The position numbers and the translations under genes are program-made. The notes beneath the pieces are model-generated. The model was not told the DNA's origin, searched no databases, and was given only the letters and a program-made list of their open reading frames with translations. From Mansonella perstans (lineage: Eukaryota; Nematoda; Chromadorea; Rhabditida; Onchocercidae), in the NCBI GenBank assembly GCA_037074765.1, contig JBAMDO010000145.1, forward strand, positions 1 through 64,000: a stretch of 64,000 nt of DNA, read 5' to 3'. This document shows, piece by piece, positions 26,100 to 38,120 of this stretch; the first letter of the stretch is position 1, and every line of letters begins with the position of its first letter.

Positions 26100-27089
26100 G
26101 GTTAATTGAATTGCTGAAAAATTGATTTTAAGTGACTACAAAAAAAAAAAAACACATCATATGATTAATATTATCAATTGTGCAGTTTGATTCTTGACAT
26201 AGGTAATAAATATATCAATTACCTGCCTATTATCATTTAACCTTTGTCAATGAATTCACACGTGTAAAGGATGGATTATCCTTGAAATATATGTGGTCTA
26301 TATTTTATATTTTTAAGCCAAAAATTAGCTTCTGTTTAATTTAAGCATATCATCAAGGATTACTTGAAGAGATATGGACTAAGTATTATGATTAAATTAG
26401 TCTAAGCTATGATTAAATTAGCCAGATAGTTTAGCATGCTTATAAGTTTGACTGCATTTTATGCAAATGCATTTCTGAGAGAAAAAGCCAACAGTATCAA
26501 TTAATAGCTAGAAAAATATGATACTTAAATGCAAGCATCCAGCTATTCAGCCGAATATTCAGCAATAACTCTCGCCACTATGTGATTAAACTGTTCTTGA
26601 ACTACTTGACCTCTGCATCCTTATTTTTTGGAGGTCATTTTTCAAAAATGAACCATAGTTTTTGGCTTAATTATGACACGTCTGAATATTGCTTATTAAA
26701 TGACAAAATCGCTTCAGAATTGAAATAAATCAAAGGTAGTGTTGGAATATAAGGATTTTCAGAAGTGTAACAAAAATTTCGCTTCAATTCTTTTTTTAAT
26801 TTTGCATCAGTCATCAATTTATCATTGAACTTCCTACGATTTTAAAATTGCTTTCTTATTGTACTAACTTTATCAATCTAAAATATCAAATTAAAATGTC
26901 CAAATAAACCCATATTAATCAAAATTAAACTCGATAATTCCCCAACTTTATATCTTTTAGATTAAAAAAAAAAGAGAAAAGTCGTATGTGACGGTATTTC
27001 ACGGATTGTTGGTGTTTTTGAATTTTAATAATTCAATGTAAAAATAATGAAATGTCGGAATATATTCTGGATCCAGTTTCTAAGATATT

Positions 27090-27245
27090 ATGGAATCACT
27101 CATGCAGCATAGTCCCATTGAAAAGATTCCAAGCTAAATGGTAATAGCCGTTGGATACTTCAGTTAGATCACGATTGATACGATCAGTAATCCAACAACC
27201 ATTCAACGGCACTCTTTCAAGCTATATAGCTAGCAAGAATCTTTA
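27090..27245. repeat. Imperfect inverted-repeat element
   Basis: GCCGTTGGAT near 27147 is mirrored by ATCC-AACAACCATTC-AACGGC ending near 27210. Flanking GATTCCAAGCT and AGCTTG-type words also pair in inverted order. It could be an old palindromic MITE or a hairpin. No clear target-site duplication is seen. Confidence 0.35.
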
Positions 27246-28265
27246 CTTTGAGTTCAAAACTTATTTGGATTTTATCAGAACTGTTCTGAGTTATGAATCA
27301 AAAATCTAGCTCATAATGGATCAATCTATGAATCAAATTCATCAAACTCAATTCTTTTCTGATTCAAACTAAAAACGGAAAATTTTCCACACCTCGGAAC
27401 ACAGAATCCTCTGTCTTTTTTCGCTTAAATCGAAATTTTCATATTACTCTCTTATACCAAATAATAGTTAATTATTAAACCAAAGAGATAATTTCTGGAC
27501 ATTTATGCAAATCCGAATTAATAACTTTTTTAAATTTCAATTCTTGAAGAAATAATTTTACAAATTTTTTTTTTTGAAATGATAATTTTTTTAGAAAGTT
27601 GTTTCGAAATAACCAAAGACAAAATTATCTCTTAGTTATTTGTGAGATATTGCATCAAGAAAAGCAGAGAGAGAGAGAGAGTGGAAAAAAGAAGAGAAAT
27701 AGACGAAAAAAAAAGAATTTTGTTAGATTATAAAGTAATTTGATCTAACAGACAACAAAAACAACGCTTGTTCAAGTTTTTAAAATTTAGAAAAAAAGAA
27801 AATAAAGTCAGTTAAAATTTAGTTTAAGTTAAAATTAGAAAAGAAAAAAAAAAGTTTTTTTTTTTCCTCTTTTCTATGATTTATGAATGTCATAGAAGTG
27901 AGATTTTGTGAAGGAAAAATTGTGTTGAACAGATAAAAGTTTGATTCAACACGATCATATTTCTCCCAACTATTCTTCATGATTAATGAGTCTGATTGAG
28001 CAATTTTTAGAAGTTGTCTATGATTTTTTTTTTTTTTTTTTTAAAAAAAAAGCATTTAAAAAACTTTTAAAATGCTTTTTTTATCTTAAAGAGAAATATG
28101 AAGAAAAAGAGAGAGAGAGAGAAAGAAAAGGAAAAGTGTTAACATTCAGTTTAGCTTATAGTTTAGCAAATTTATTTCTTTTCTTTCAGATCTTACTCAT
28201 TACTGAAGCATAGAACATTTTTGAACTTTAATTTTACTAAATTATACATTCAAAAGGACCATTCC

Positions 28266-28297
<32 letters not shown>

Positions 28298-28678
28298 TAA
28301 TTGTTTAATCAATTTAATCGTTTCTTCCATTTCTTTAGTTAATTATCATTGCAAGCAATGATCACTAATATTATCATTTATAAATATTTTGTTATATTGT
28401 TATTAGACAAATCATTACTTGCTATGATCGGACAATATGCGAAGGTCATTTTCACATTGTGACCATTCAAAGGATGAACAATCATATCGATGATAATCAG
28501 TGATTGGTTTTTCTATGCTTAAATGCTTTAATGATAAAATATTTGTTCTGACAAAAATTTTTGAAAGATAATGATCAGTGAAAGAACTTAACCTGAGTGA
28601 TAATAGTTAAATGATATTAGTATGTAGTAGATTTTATGATCCTATTTATTTTTTAGCATATTTTAATATTCGAATATA

Positions 28679-28760
28679 TAACGCAAATATCATCAAATGT
28701 AAAAATAGAAAGCTATAATGTATAATGCAAATATCATCAAATGTGAAAATAGAAAGCTAT
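28679..28760. repeat. 44-bp tandem duplication
   Basis: Two near-identical copies containing GCAAATATCATCAAATGT and AAAATAGAAAGCTAT are offset by 44 bases. Confidence 0.85.
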
Positions 28761-29040
28761 TTTGACCACAGTATAAGGATTAGGGCCTAATCCACCTGTT
28801 TCTCTTTTATTTCACTTTTCCTCTTCACTTTGTTAAACTGCTGACCATTAGTGTAACTCTTAGTCAAAGCTATCTACGTCATTGGATCTATTTTCTTCCT
28901 ACATTATCCATCCAGCAACTATGAGTTTAAAGCTAACATTTTTCGGATTTATTGATTTGCTATTTTACTTTTATCATGTATTGGAAAAAATAAAGAAAAA
29001 AAGTGGAAGAAAATGAAAAGAAAAAATGAAAAAAGAAAAA

Positions 29041-29295
29041 ATGTCTCGTAAAAATGTCGCAATTGTCACTATTTATCCTATTAGGTTTCTTACATCCTCA
29101 TAAAAATGATTGTTATTCTATTTATCCTATTAGTTTTCTCACATCCTCATAGAAATAATTGTCACTCTAGTCATACTATTAGGTTTCCTACATTCTCATA
29201 GAAATGATTGTCACTCTAGACATACTATTAGGTTTCCTACATCTTCGTAGAAATAATTGCCACTTTATTTATCCTATTAGATTTCCCATATGCCT
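29041..29295. repeat. Minisatellite, about 59-bp period, roughly 4 copies
   Basis: Repeated words are TTGTCACTCTA, ATACTATTAGGTTTCCTACAT and CTCATAGAAATGA. Units have drifted by point changes. No coding frame is kept. Confidence 0.85.
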
Positions 29296-30002
29296 TAATA
29301 TTTATTAGGCTATGATTTAAAATGTTTTAACAAGAAGAAAGGTCTTAAAAAATTCTACTTTTCTTCTTCATTGCACTCATACAACTAAATTGATTGCAAT
29401 TCTCAATAGGCAATCAATCCTTTTTTTTAGATAGCCTTATTTGAAACCATTCTTTACCCTTAATCGCCTAATTTTCCGTTCTTTTTTTTATTTCAAGAGA
29501 GATACAGATAGTCATTTTAATTTATTCTTACAGTATACTGTACAGTACCATACTGTACCATGGACTTTATACAGTATACTTACATACAATATGACAAGTA
29601 CACTGTGCCTCATACCGTTCATTGATACAGTACTAAGTAATTCAGTACTGGTTCTTTTAAATCAGTAGCATGAGCTGGTACTTAAAAAAAATTAGTTATC
29701 CAATTATTTCAAGCATTTTATTTTTTTTATTCCTTTCTTTTCTATTTTCATAAATTTAAATTTGCTGCATTTTTTCATTGTTCTTTTTGCTTCTGTTTTG
29801 TTTTTTGGTCTTCATAAATTTAAATTTATTTCATGGAATTAATTTAAATATGACATGAAATGACACTAAACAGTGATATTTAAAATTCAAAACTAAAAAA
29901 AAAAATTTGCTTATAAATTTACTAAGTTAAATAAAGTTTAGCAAGAACTCTTAGAATAATTTTAAGACTTTGTTTGATTAATTTGAATTCGAATTCATAT
30001 GT

Positions 30003-30108
30003 ATGGAAGAAGAGAAGCCGTAATTCTTTATGCTGATTTCCTTTGACATATCACATATAGAAGAAGAGCAGCCATAATTCTTTCGGCTGATTTCCTTTGA
30101 CATATCCA
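30003..30108. repeat. 54-bp tandem duplication
   Basis: GAAGAAGAG[A/C]AGCC..TAATTCTTT..GCTGATTTCCTTTGACATATC occurs twice, starting near 30006 and 30060. It lies about 0.5 kb upstream of the 14-3-3-like start. Confidence 0.85.
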
Positions 30109-30599
30109 AATGTTTGTAACCAATAATATTTTACATTTGCACAAAGTTTTGATCAGTCTTGTGTTTTAGCTTTAGCTGCTTGATTAATTCAATCTTTTAA
30201 TCCTCAAACTTTTATTCCTTCTCATCAATTAGCAGCAACTGGCACAGTTTGGTTAATGAAGTGAATCTGTTGTGCTGCTGATAGGATCAGATAACATTAC
30301 AATATTACAAGATATGTTGCTTTGCCTTTTGCCATTTTCATTATTATCGTTAATATTTTGATGCAAGTTTATGAATAAGTTGAAATGAAATGTTGCTGAT
30401 TAATGTATCATTAATTGTAAATAAGATTTCATCGGGTCTATGGGTAGGAAACTGAAGTAGAAATGATCAAATATCAAAAATTCCCTCTTTCTTTCTGCTC
30501 CTCTCCCTATGCTCTCTGTCCCTCTCCCTGTGATTTTGTTTTTTTTTTTTCAAGCTGTTATTTTTTCAAATTAAGATCTGGCTGTGAAATTTCAAATCA

Positions 30600-33500
30600 A
30601 TGAACTCTACTCACCGTATCGGTAAAATTCGTACTTTCCGCAAGAAGCTTACGAGAAGTTTAAAGAAGGCTCATTCTACATTATGCGGATTTTTCTTCAG
30701 CAAAGTTCGTGTCAGTTTTTTTTCCTTTTTTCCTTTCTAATTGTACTTCTTCGTTTCATGTCTTAGATAAGGAAAAATTTCTTTACCAAATCATATACTT
30801 TATATCCTTAAGAGAAATAAATGAAAGATCAAATTTGAAATATTAGGTTACAAGACGGTCACTGACCTACTTGTTTATCAAAGGCCTGAAATATAAATGG
30901 AAAAGTGAAAAGTAATAAAATTTAAATGAAATTAAATGTCCATACTTATTTTTACTTATCAGTCAGAAAGAATAAAAGCTATAATATATTGTAAAGTAAT
31001 TTTAGAAATATGAACTTGCAATGAGACAGTGCTCGTCATTATTGTATATGTTACCTGAAGCTAAGAAAATTTGCTCTTTGAAGATAAAATCTTCGCCTGA
31101 TTCAGGTTTATTTATAACTTCTCATTAATCAACAGCAATCTTTATTTTTGAAAATTTATTTTAAAAAACAAAACTATCAATCAACATGATGGATGAAATA
31201 TCAGTACATGTTAGGGAAATGATCGGAATAAAAGTTTTATGATTGGTCCTATACGATGGACAAAAAAATTTTCTTTCTCTTTAAAAATAATACTAAAATT
31301 ATGAGAAGAAAAAATTTCATGCAAAATGATTAAATGTAAATTATTATAAAATAAATCAATTAAAAAAAAAAATTCAATAGCATAGATTACTTTTTCCGGA
31401 AGAACAAAATTGTAACCGTATTACGATAAGGCAAGATATATATTACGGAAGTGTATTATTTATACAAAGTACTGAATACATCAGAATCTATGTCTTATAA
31501 TCGATTCTATAGTTACTTAATTTATTAGAGTGAAGATGAAAGAGTTTCATAAAAGATGAATGAATGTGGATTATTATTTGAGGAATTATGAACATACCAC
31601 GGATATATATATATATGTTTCTTAAAGTAATGAGTTAGCAGATAACTTTGACTGAAAAAAAAGAGTGAGCATATTTCAGTTAAACATCTGATATCAAAAT
31701 TAGGTGGCGGCAAGACGACAAACGAGTTAGAAAGAATGAAGCGAAAAGTGAGTTTAACGTACTTTTAGAATGAAGCAGAAAGTAAGACATGATAGTAAGA
31801 TAATTAAGGTCATTCTTCACGTATTAGTTAATTATTTTTAACATTAGATCTTTTCGAAACTCTGTTAGATTTCTGATATTTATAAGTCATTTTATTTCTT
31901 CGTCACACATCCACGCATAAAGTACTTTCATGGAAATACTTACTTGTTCAAGCAAAGTTTTTGAAGATTGAATTCCAGTTCATTATTTGGTTGACAAATC
32001 TTAGCAGTAAGCAAAATTGTCAACTTTGGTTTTTTTTAATGTCGGTCAATTTTCAGGGTGATAATTGGTCAGCCAATGATTTATTCAAATTTCAACATGG
32101 GAATTTGGATCATTTTCATATAGACGAAAAACGAGCAATTTGTATGGAATGGCTTCGACGATTCAGCAATATTAGCAAGAAATATTATTGCCTTGCATGG
32201 TTTGTATTATCACATTTATATTATCACTTCCGATATTCATATCTGTATATTATTTATTAAGCTAAAAATTCTTCTATGCTAATTTCAGGTATGCGTCCGC
32301 GATTTATACTTGTTATTATCGACTAGCTCCGTTAATTGTTGATAAGGAGGAGAAGAAGAGAACATGGATTGATGTTAAGCGGGAATATGCAGAAATATTT
32401 TTGATGGGTCGTCGTATCTGGCGTAGACCCACTCATCCAAATAGGCTTCGTATTCTTTATGACTTGGCCATGTTATGTGTCCTTTTCAACGATATACCTG
32501 TAAGTTGTTGTATCGCAAGAATTCTTGAAAAAGAAAAAATTTTTAAATATTTAACTTAAATTTGGTTGGTAGAACAAATTGGAGTGCTGAAATCAATCAA
32601 GTATTCATATCATAAACATTATATATAAGCTAGTTGGATATTTTAACTGTAATTATTAAAGAAAGTCAGGAAAATCTATTAATTAGTCAGGAAAGTTAAA
32701 TTAAATTTGGGATGGAAATAATGAGGTGTCCTGAAAGTGGAAGTCCAAGTTGGATGCATTTAGTATTGATGAGGAATTTCTCAGAGAACGATTTTTTTTC
32801 ATTGATTCTCTGATTTTGACATCTGATTTGATGATGATGTATTTAACCAAATAAATTATTGTAGAATGATGAAACAGTAATACTCTTCCGCGACTTACTA
32901 GATGATAATGACAATTTCAACTTTGAAGTACTCAATGAGATTGAATATGCACAATCTATTGATAAGGTATGCTTCTTTCTTGTCTATTCCTCCATAGAAA
33001 TATGTTTAATAAAGTTTATGCTTTTATATTCGGTATGAAGAATTTTTTAAAAGTCTTTACTTGTGTCCTGTGTCCTAAATAATAAACCACCATAACACTT
33101 TATGGCTGTTATTTTTTGAATGAGAAGGACCAGAGTTTTCCCACTTACAAGAAATGTGTAAGAGTGCAATAGTGAAATGGAGTACTGTAAAACAGAGAAA
33201 GTTAATCTAAGGAGGAAATAATTAGCAAGATAAATGAGCTAATTAGACTAAAATCACAGCTAATATATTTGAAATTACATCTCAAATACTAAGCAATAAA
33301 TAAATAGATCATTAAATATATTTAATTCCTTTCAATTTAGAATTCACTAATGTAACTCTTCAAAATGATTGATAATTTATGATTCAATTAATATGATTCA
33401 GCTCTTCTTCATCAGCTGCTGATTTTTATTTTCCAGACAGTGCGTCTGGAAAATCATGTGATTGATATGTTCTATCAGAGGCGTAAATCTACTTGTTCGG

Positions 33501-34204
33501 CTCGTTCCAGTTTCCTCTCAAAAAGTAGTATTGAAACACCGCGAAGCAGTTTTCGAAGTTTTAAAATGAAAAATAATGATGCAAAAGATGCTAAACTCAG
33601 CGTAAGTAGAAGTGTTATCAATTCACAAATATTTATCAGTGCTTACGAATTAGCATCATTCCGTAAGAATTCATTAACTGAATTGAAAATGAAATAAATT
33701 TTAAAATTACGAGTAAAAATTCGGTGTTGTATTAAAATTATCCATCTTTTTAAGATGCAACATTTAACAGTGATAACATTTCAGAAAGCATTATCTATTC
33801 CGGATAACATAATGTCGGATCCATACGGACAAAGACCGCCAAAAAGTCCGCAATTTATTCATAAGCAAAATGTTCGCTTCGCTAAAAAATCTCGAGTCGA
33901 TCAAAAAAAAGAAACCGAAACAGAGAAATACTTAAATGCAACTAATACAACAAAAGTGAACGATGTGAATGCTGATATTATGGAAAGTAACCAGAATGAG
34001 AAAGACATAGCAAATGCTCATATAACAGTGCATCATATAGATTCCGAAGGACTCGTCACCTCCAGTATTACATTTACTGTGAGAAATGAAATTGATGTAG
34101 CATTTGACATAAACAAGAAATCAAGTCATGCCGGAGCGATTCGAAAATTTTCATCTATATTATCTGATTTAAAGATGCCGTTCCACTGCTGTTTATCAAA
34201 ATAA
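30600..34204 (+). CDS. Divergent 14-3-3-like protein with N- and C-terminal extensions
   Basis: Exons: 30600-30704, 31006-31105, 31205-31233, 32057-32199, 32289-32499, 32865-32966, 33437-33601, 33785-34204. All phases agree and give 424 residues. Residues 36-250 follow the 14-3-3 fold in order: KYELAMRQC (cf. RYDDMAACM), VREMIGIKGDNW (cf. YKNVVGARRSSW), KRAICMEWL, ASAIYTCYYRLA (cf. GDYYRYLA), MGRRIWRRPTHPNRLRI (cf. the MQPTHPIRLGL signature) and VRLENHV (cf. LLRDNLT). Residues 1-35 are Arg/Lys-rich; residues about 255-424 are a Ser/Lys-rich, probably disordered tail. Known: 14-3-3 proteins are about 245 residues and bind phospho-Ser/Thr peptides as dimers. Here Gly76, Trp82, Arg137 and Asn236 are kept, but the positions of Arg56, Tyr128 and Asn173 read Gly, Leu and Asp. 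Inferred: a fast-evolving, perhaps phosphate-independent relative. The small exons 31006-31105 and 31205-31233 are less certain than the rest. Confidence 0.65.
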
Positions 34205-35782
34205 ATAAATAATAATTACATGGATTGTTCCGAGATATCTAATAGGCATTAATTCATTTTATCACTACGGTATCGATTGTTGACTTTGGCATTTTTCATA
34301 ATATGACTTAGTAGAATTAATTTTAAATTTTAAAATTAAAGTGCCTTATAATTTGACTTGTGTTCATAAATAACATGTTTTGAAACTTTTCCTGTGTTCT
34401 CCTAATTAGTTATAAATTAATTAAAAGTAAATAATTATGAAAAAATGCGGTAAATAGTAGTGGAATTTGGTGAATTTGATGAATGAGTGAACAAAATTTG
34501 CTTAAATGATGAATTAATTAAATATCGATTGACAAGTGATAAAAATAATTGGATCATTTTTTCAAAATGATATGATATCCATCATAATCTTTGATTATAG
34601 CAGTAGTGATAATTATACTTTACTTCATGTTTTTTATTTTTTACAAATTTTATTGAATTAAATCAATTTTTAAAGTAATATTTAATAAGTTGACAAATAG
34701 GTGTTGGATCAGTTAAAAAATGAATTAATTATGGAAGGAAAAAAAGTCAAAAAGTTTTGAAATTTTTTAAAAAAAATTCTTCTTGAATTTTTACCTTGCT
34801 TTGCGATAATTTACCTTGCTTTGTTTTCTATTCTGATATATTTAATGATTGATATGCTACTTTGCTTTCTTGTTTGTACATTATCTTTTATACTTTTAAA
34901 AATATTTGACTTGTACTTATATTTAATATATATCGTTTATCAAATAAAATATTAATACATATGATTTGTTCTTTCTTTTGTTTCTCAAATTTACCATTAA
35001 TGGTATTATAACATAATAACACGATTACCGAGAATAGTTAATGTCACATTACTTGACATACATTAATCAAATTTGAGATATTTCTTGTCAATTTTAATTG
35101 TATTTATGATTTAACACGATTAAAGTTAGCTTCTTCATAAAGTGCAAAAAGTATAGCTCATTGATTTTATTACTTATCATTATTAGTAAGCCTGTTCCTT
35201 CTTCTGGTTTATTGAGCGCAATTCGCTTTTTTCGCTCTATCTGTTCATAAATTATGATACAAACAAATTAAGTCAATTAAGTCATTGGGTTTGTTTTTTG
35301 CAAAAGTATCAAATAGTTTTTTAAAAGTTAGCAGCATTTTTTGTAACCTTCTGCTTATGTAACCTAATCCTTCTGCCTTCTGCCTATTTCTGCTTATGTT
35401 ATACATCTTATTCAGTGAATCATTTCATAATATATTATTGTTCTAAAAACTTTTTGTAATTGCACTTTTTGTGTGCTTAGTTAACTTCAAATAATAGAAT
35501 TTAAATTTGCTCAATATGATATATTTGATATTTTTGCAACTTAGTCTTCAGGCATTTTTAATTACATTTATGGTTTTCATTGACAAGCAATCATTGATGA
35601 ATTTGCTGATATGCTGATATGCTTTATTGTTTACTTCTTTATTGATTTGTTATTGATTGCAACATTGTTTTCAAGAAATATTTACAATGTTTGAACCGTG
35701 AAGCAGTTGTTCAAAATGATTTAAATATTAGCTTTTCCTCTCCCAGTCTTCGGCATTCTTCTTCAGTTTCTCCATTATAGTG
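34205..35782. other. Intergenic, no gene seen
   Basis: AT-rich spacer between two plus-strand genes, with poly-T runs. It contains the 3' flank of the 14-3-3-like gene and the promoter side of the four-helix protein; neither can be resolved. No coding exon is seen. Confidence 0.5.
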
Positions 35783-37179
35783 ATGAACTCCGTATTACCA
35801 GCTTATTTTACCGATGCAAATTATCATAGACGTTGTGGGATTCATGTACAGGTGCATTATTTCATCACTTTTTAATTTATATCGAGTGTTAAATGCTGAA
35901 AAGTTATTAATGCTCAGAATTTCAATTTGCTAAATTTTAAATATTTAAAATGATGATTTGTCAGAGGATCAAAATATTGCAATTAAATTTTGAATGGTTT
36001 CTTACATTTTAAATTGTAATCATTTTCATTTGCAATTCATAATGTTTCCATTCAGCTATTTAACAAACAAAAAGAAATAATTAATTTGAAATTATAATGG
36101 AAATATTTGTAGACATTATTGATATGCTATGAACTGGTTGCTCTACTTGTTAGCGCAGCGGCCATTTCAATTGGTATTATTTTTTTAATCAATCCAAATC
36201 TTCCACGTAAAAGTCCGTTATACAAGCAATTTTTTGAAGTAAGTTTCTTATGTAAATTATCACATCAATCCATGTATATGTTTTGATTTTTACGTAATGT
36301 CAAGCGTAAAAAGGCTTTTTTTCAGCATTATTCTCGAGTGAGATCCAGCTATTACATGTTACTGTATCGGATAGCTATTGCTTTATGGATTGCTGTGCAA
36401 ATTGTTCATATAATTACCGGTTTTATTAGCATTTTGGCTATACGAGTAAATTTATAGAACTTTCTACAATCTAAAGCATCGATAGTTTTCATAATATTAA
36501 AATTAATCCTTAATGAGAAGAAAATTCAGAATTACTTTTGAATTATCTGAGGATTTCAGAATGCTATGCGCTCCCGTGATAATTCATGCATTCATCGGAT
36601 TTAATAGTTTATTTTGATCGAATAGCTTAATGGTATATGAGTTTTAAATTGGTCTTATCATTCGTTTATACATAAATTTCAGCTGATTAAACCAGAACTG
36701 CTATATCCTCAACTTGTAACACTAATCCTATTAGTGGGATTCTATATATTTAGTCTTATATGCATCATAACAATGAATTTTATCGGATCAACTATTATAT
36801 GGATGGAACCACTTATCCTTTTGTGTTTTTTCTTCTTCAATGTGTTAGCCACTTCGTATTTGAATTCCAAAAATGGAAGAAAAAAGAGGAACAATCAAAC
36901 TTGCTGTATGAACAAATAAATCTTTGCAATGACATTAGTCATCTGATTGATGATTTCTTAACATTATATCATACATCAACAAATCTTTGTTAACTGATTT
37001 AATGAATTAATGTTTAAAAAAAATTCATTTTGCTTTACAGAATAAATCTGTACCTTCTTGTCTTGACACATAGATATGTAGCTGATCGTCGAGAAGCGTT
37101 ACAAAAAATATTCAAGAATACAAAAACGGTGACATTTAAGGATATTCGATCAACGGTCAAGCTAAGCGACGAATATTGA
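35783..37179 (+). CDS. Four-transmembrane protein of unknown function (197 aa)
   Basis: Exons 35783-35851, 36113-36238, 36326-36445, 36683-36822 and 37041-37179 join in frame (phases 0,0,0,2). The N-terminus, MNSVLPAYFTDANYHRRCG, is polar. Hydrophobic segments lie at about residues 24-50, 72-103, 111-134 and 139-160, with polar loops between them (INPNLPRKSPLY; LIKPELLYPQ). The tail is basic and cytosolic-looking (HRYVADRREALQKIF to a stop after KLSDEY). The layout recalls small four-helix membrane proteins such as LAPTM- or MARVEL-type families, but I see no diagnostic motif and do not name it. The donor at 36822 (CTTTT|GTGTTT) is what brings the last exon in frame; reading on instead gives a hydrophobic end with stop at 36919. 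It follows the 14-3-3-like gene on the same strand about 1.6 kb downstream. Confidence 0.75.
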
Positions 37180-38024
37180 ATTAAAAAGATTATCCTATAG
37201 GTATACACAAACTCATTAGACTAATTTCGCATTACTTATTAAACTTTTCTCATGTTTATTGCTGAAAGTGTCATTATTATCATCATTGTTGCTGGTTGTT
37301 GTTGTTGTTGTTGCTGTTATTATTATTGTTGTTGCAATATTACACTTAACTATTGACACTTTTCAGGCTATAAAATTGATGAGAGAGACAATTCGAAGAT
37401 TCGATCATTCCATGAATTAATTAACCATTCATCACTACAGTTCATGCAAGTCATTGAGAAATGAAAATAGAAGAAGGACAAAAATATCAAGTCAATGCTG
37501 ATGATAAGAAAACATTTGCCGATGTCTAAAAAGAAGTTGAATATTACAGGATGAATAATGACTTCACGTTATTTCATCATACATCTTACAACTCTAACAT
37601 CATCATTTATGATCATGTCATTTGTTCAAAGATGTTGTAAAATTAATTTAACAATTTCAACAATATTAAGTTTTTATAGTATATTTGCTAGTTCATTCAT
37701 TATCCACAAATACTTTTTTATTCCTACGCTATCTTTCTAATTTTTAAAAATGTCTATTTTACACTGATATATAGTGCTATCACATATGAAATAGATGTAT
37801 TAAATATGCTGCAATCTCATACTGTTAAGCATACCTTCATTAATTAATACAGCCTGTCATGTATTAAAAAACTCGTACTTTAGGATGCATTCCTGAAATA
37901 CATTTCTCATACTCTCTCAAACGTATATTGACCAAATAATCAAAAATGAAAATGCTAAATAGCATAAAACAAAAGCTTTAAAATTTTTTTATTCAATTAC
38001 TGCAGCGCTTGAAATGCTCTTATA

Positions 38025-38120
38025 TCGGCTTTTTAGGGAATGCCGAGACTTATATATCTGCTATTTAGGAAATGTTGAGACATGGATTTCGGCTAATCAG
38101 GAAGTACTGAGGCTTGATTT
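38025..38120. repeat. Degenerate repeat, about 33 bp, 3 copies
   Basis: Three diverged units share TCGGCT or TCTGCT, then TTAGGGAATG, TTAGGAAATG or TCAGGAAGT, then GAGAC or GAGGC and TTGATT-like ends. Confidence 0.6.

Larger units (their letters stand above)
26100..30599. other. Divergent intergenic region (HD-PTP-like and 14-3-3-like genes)
   Basis: About 4.5 kb holding the 5' flanks of two divergent genes. It includes a 15-base duplication (TATGATTAAATTAG near 26388 and 26408), a palindromic element at about 27090-27245, GA-rich tracts (27665-27690, 28105-28135), long T runs (28022-28042, 28267-28291) and tandem repeats between 28679 and 30108. No promoter element can be assigned with confidence and no coding exon is seen. 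Confidence 0.55.

Noticed and set aside
33602..33697. Read-through of the seventh 14-3-3-like exon to a stop at 33697
   Set aside because: A strong GTAAGT donor at 33602 joins in frame to a 140-codon exon; read-through is possible only as a minor form.
36823..36919. Read-through ending of the four-helix protein at 36919
   Set aside because: Splicing at 36822 joins in frame to a well-formed last exon with a basic tail.
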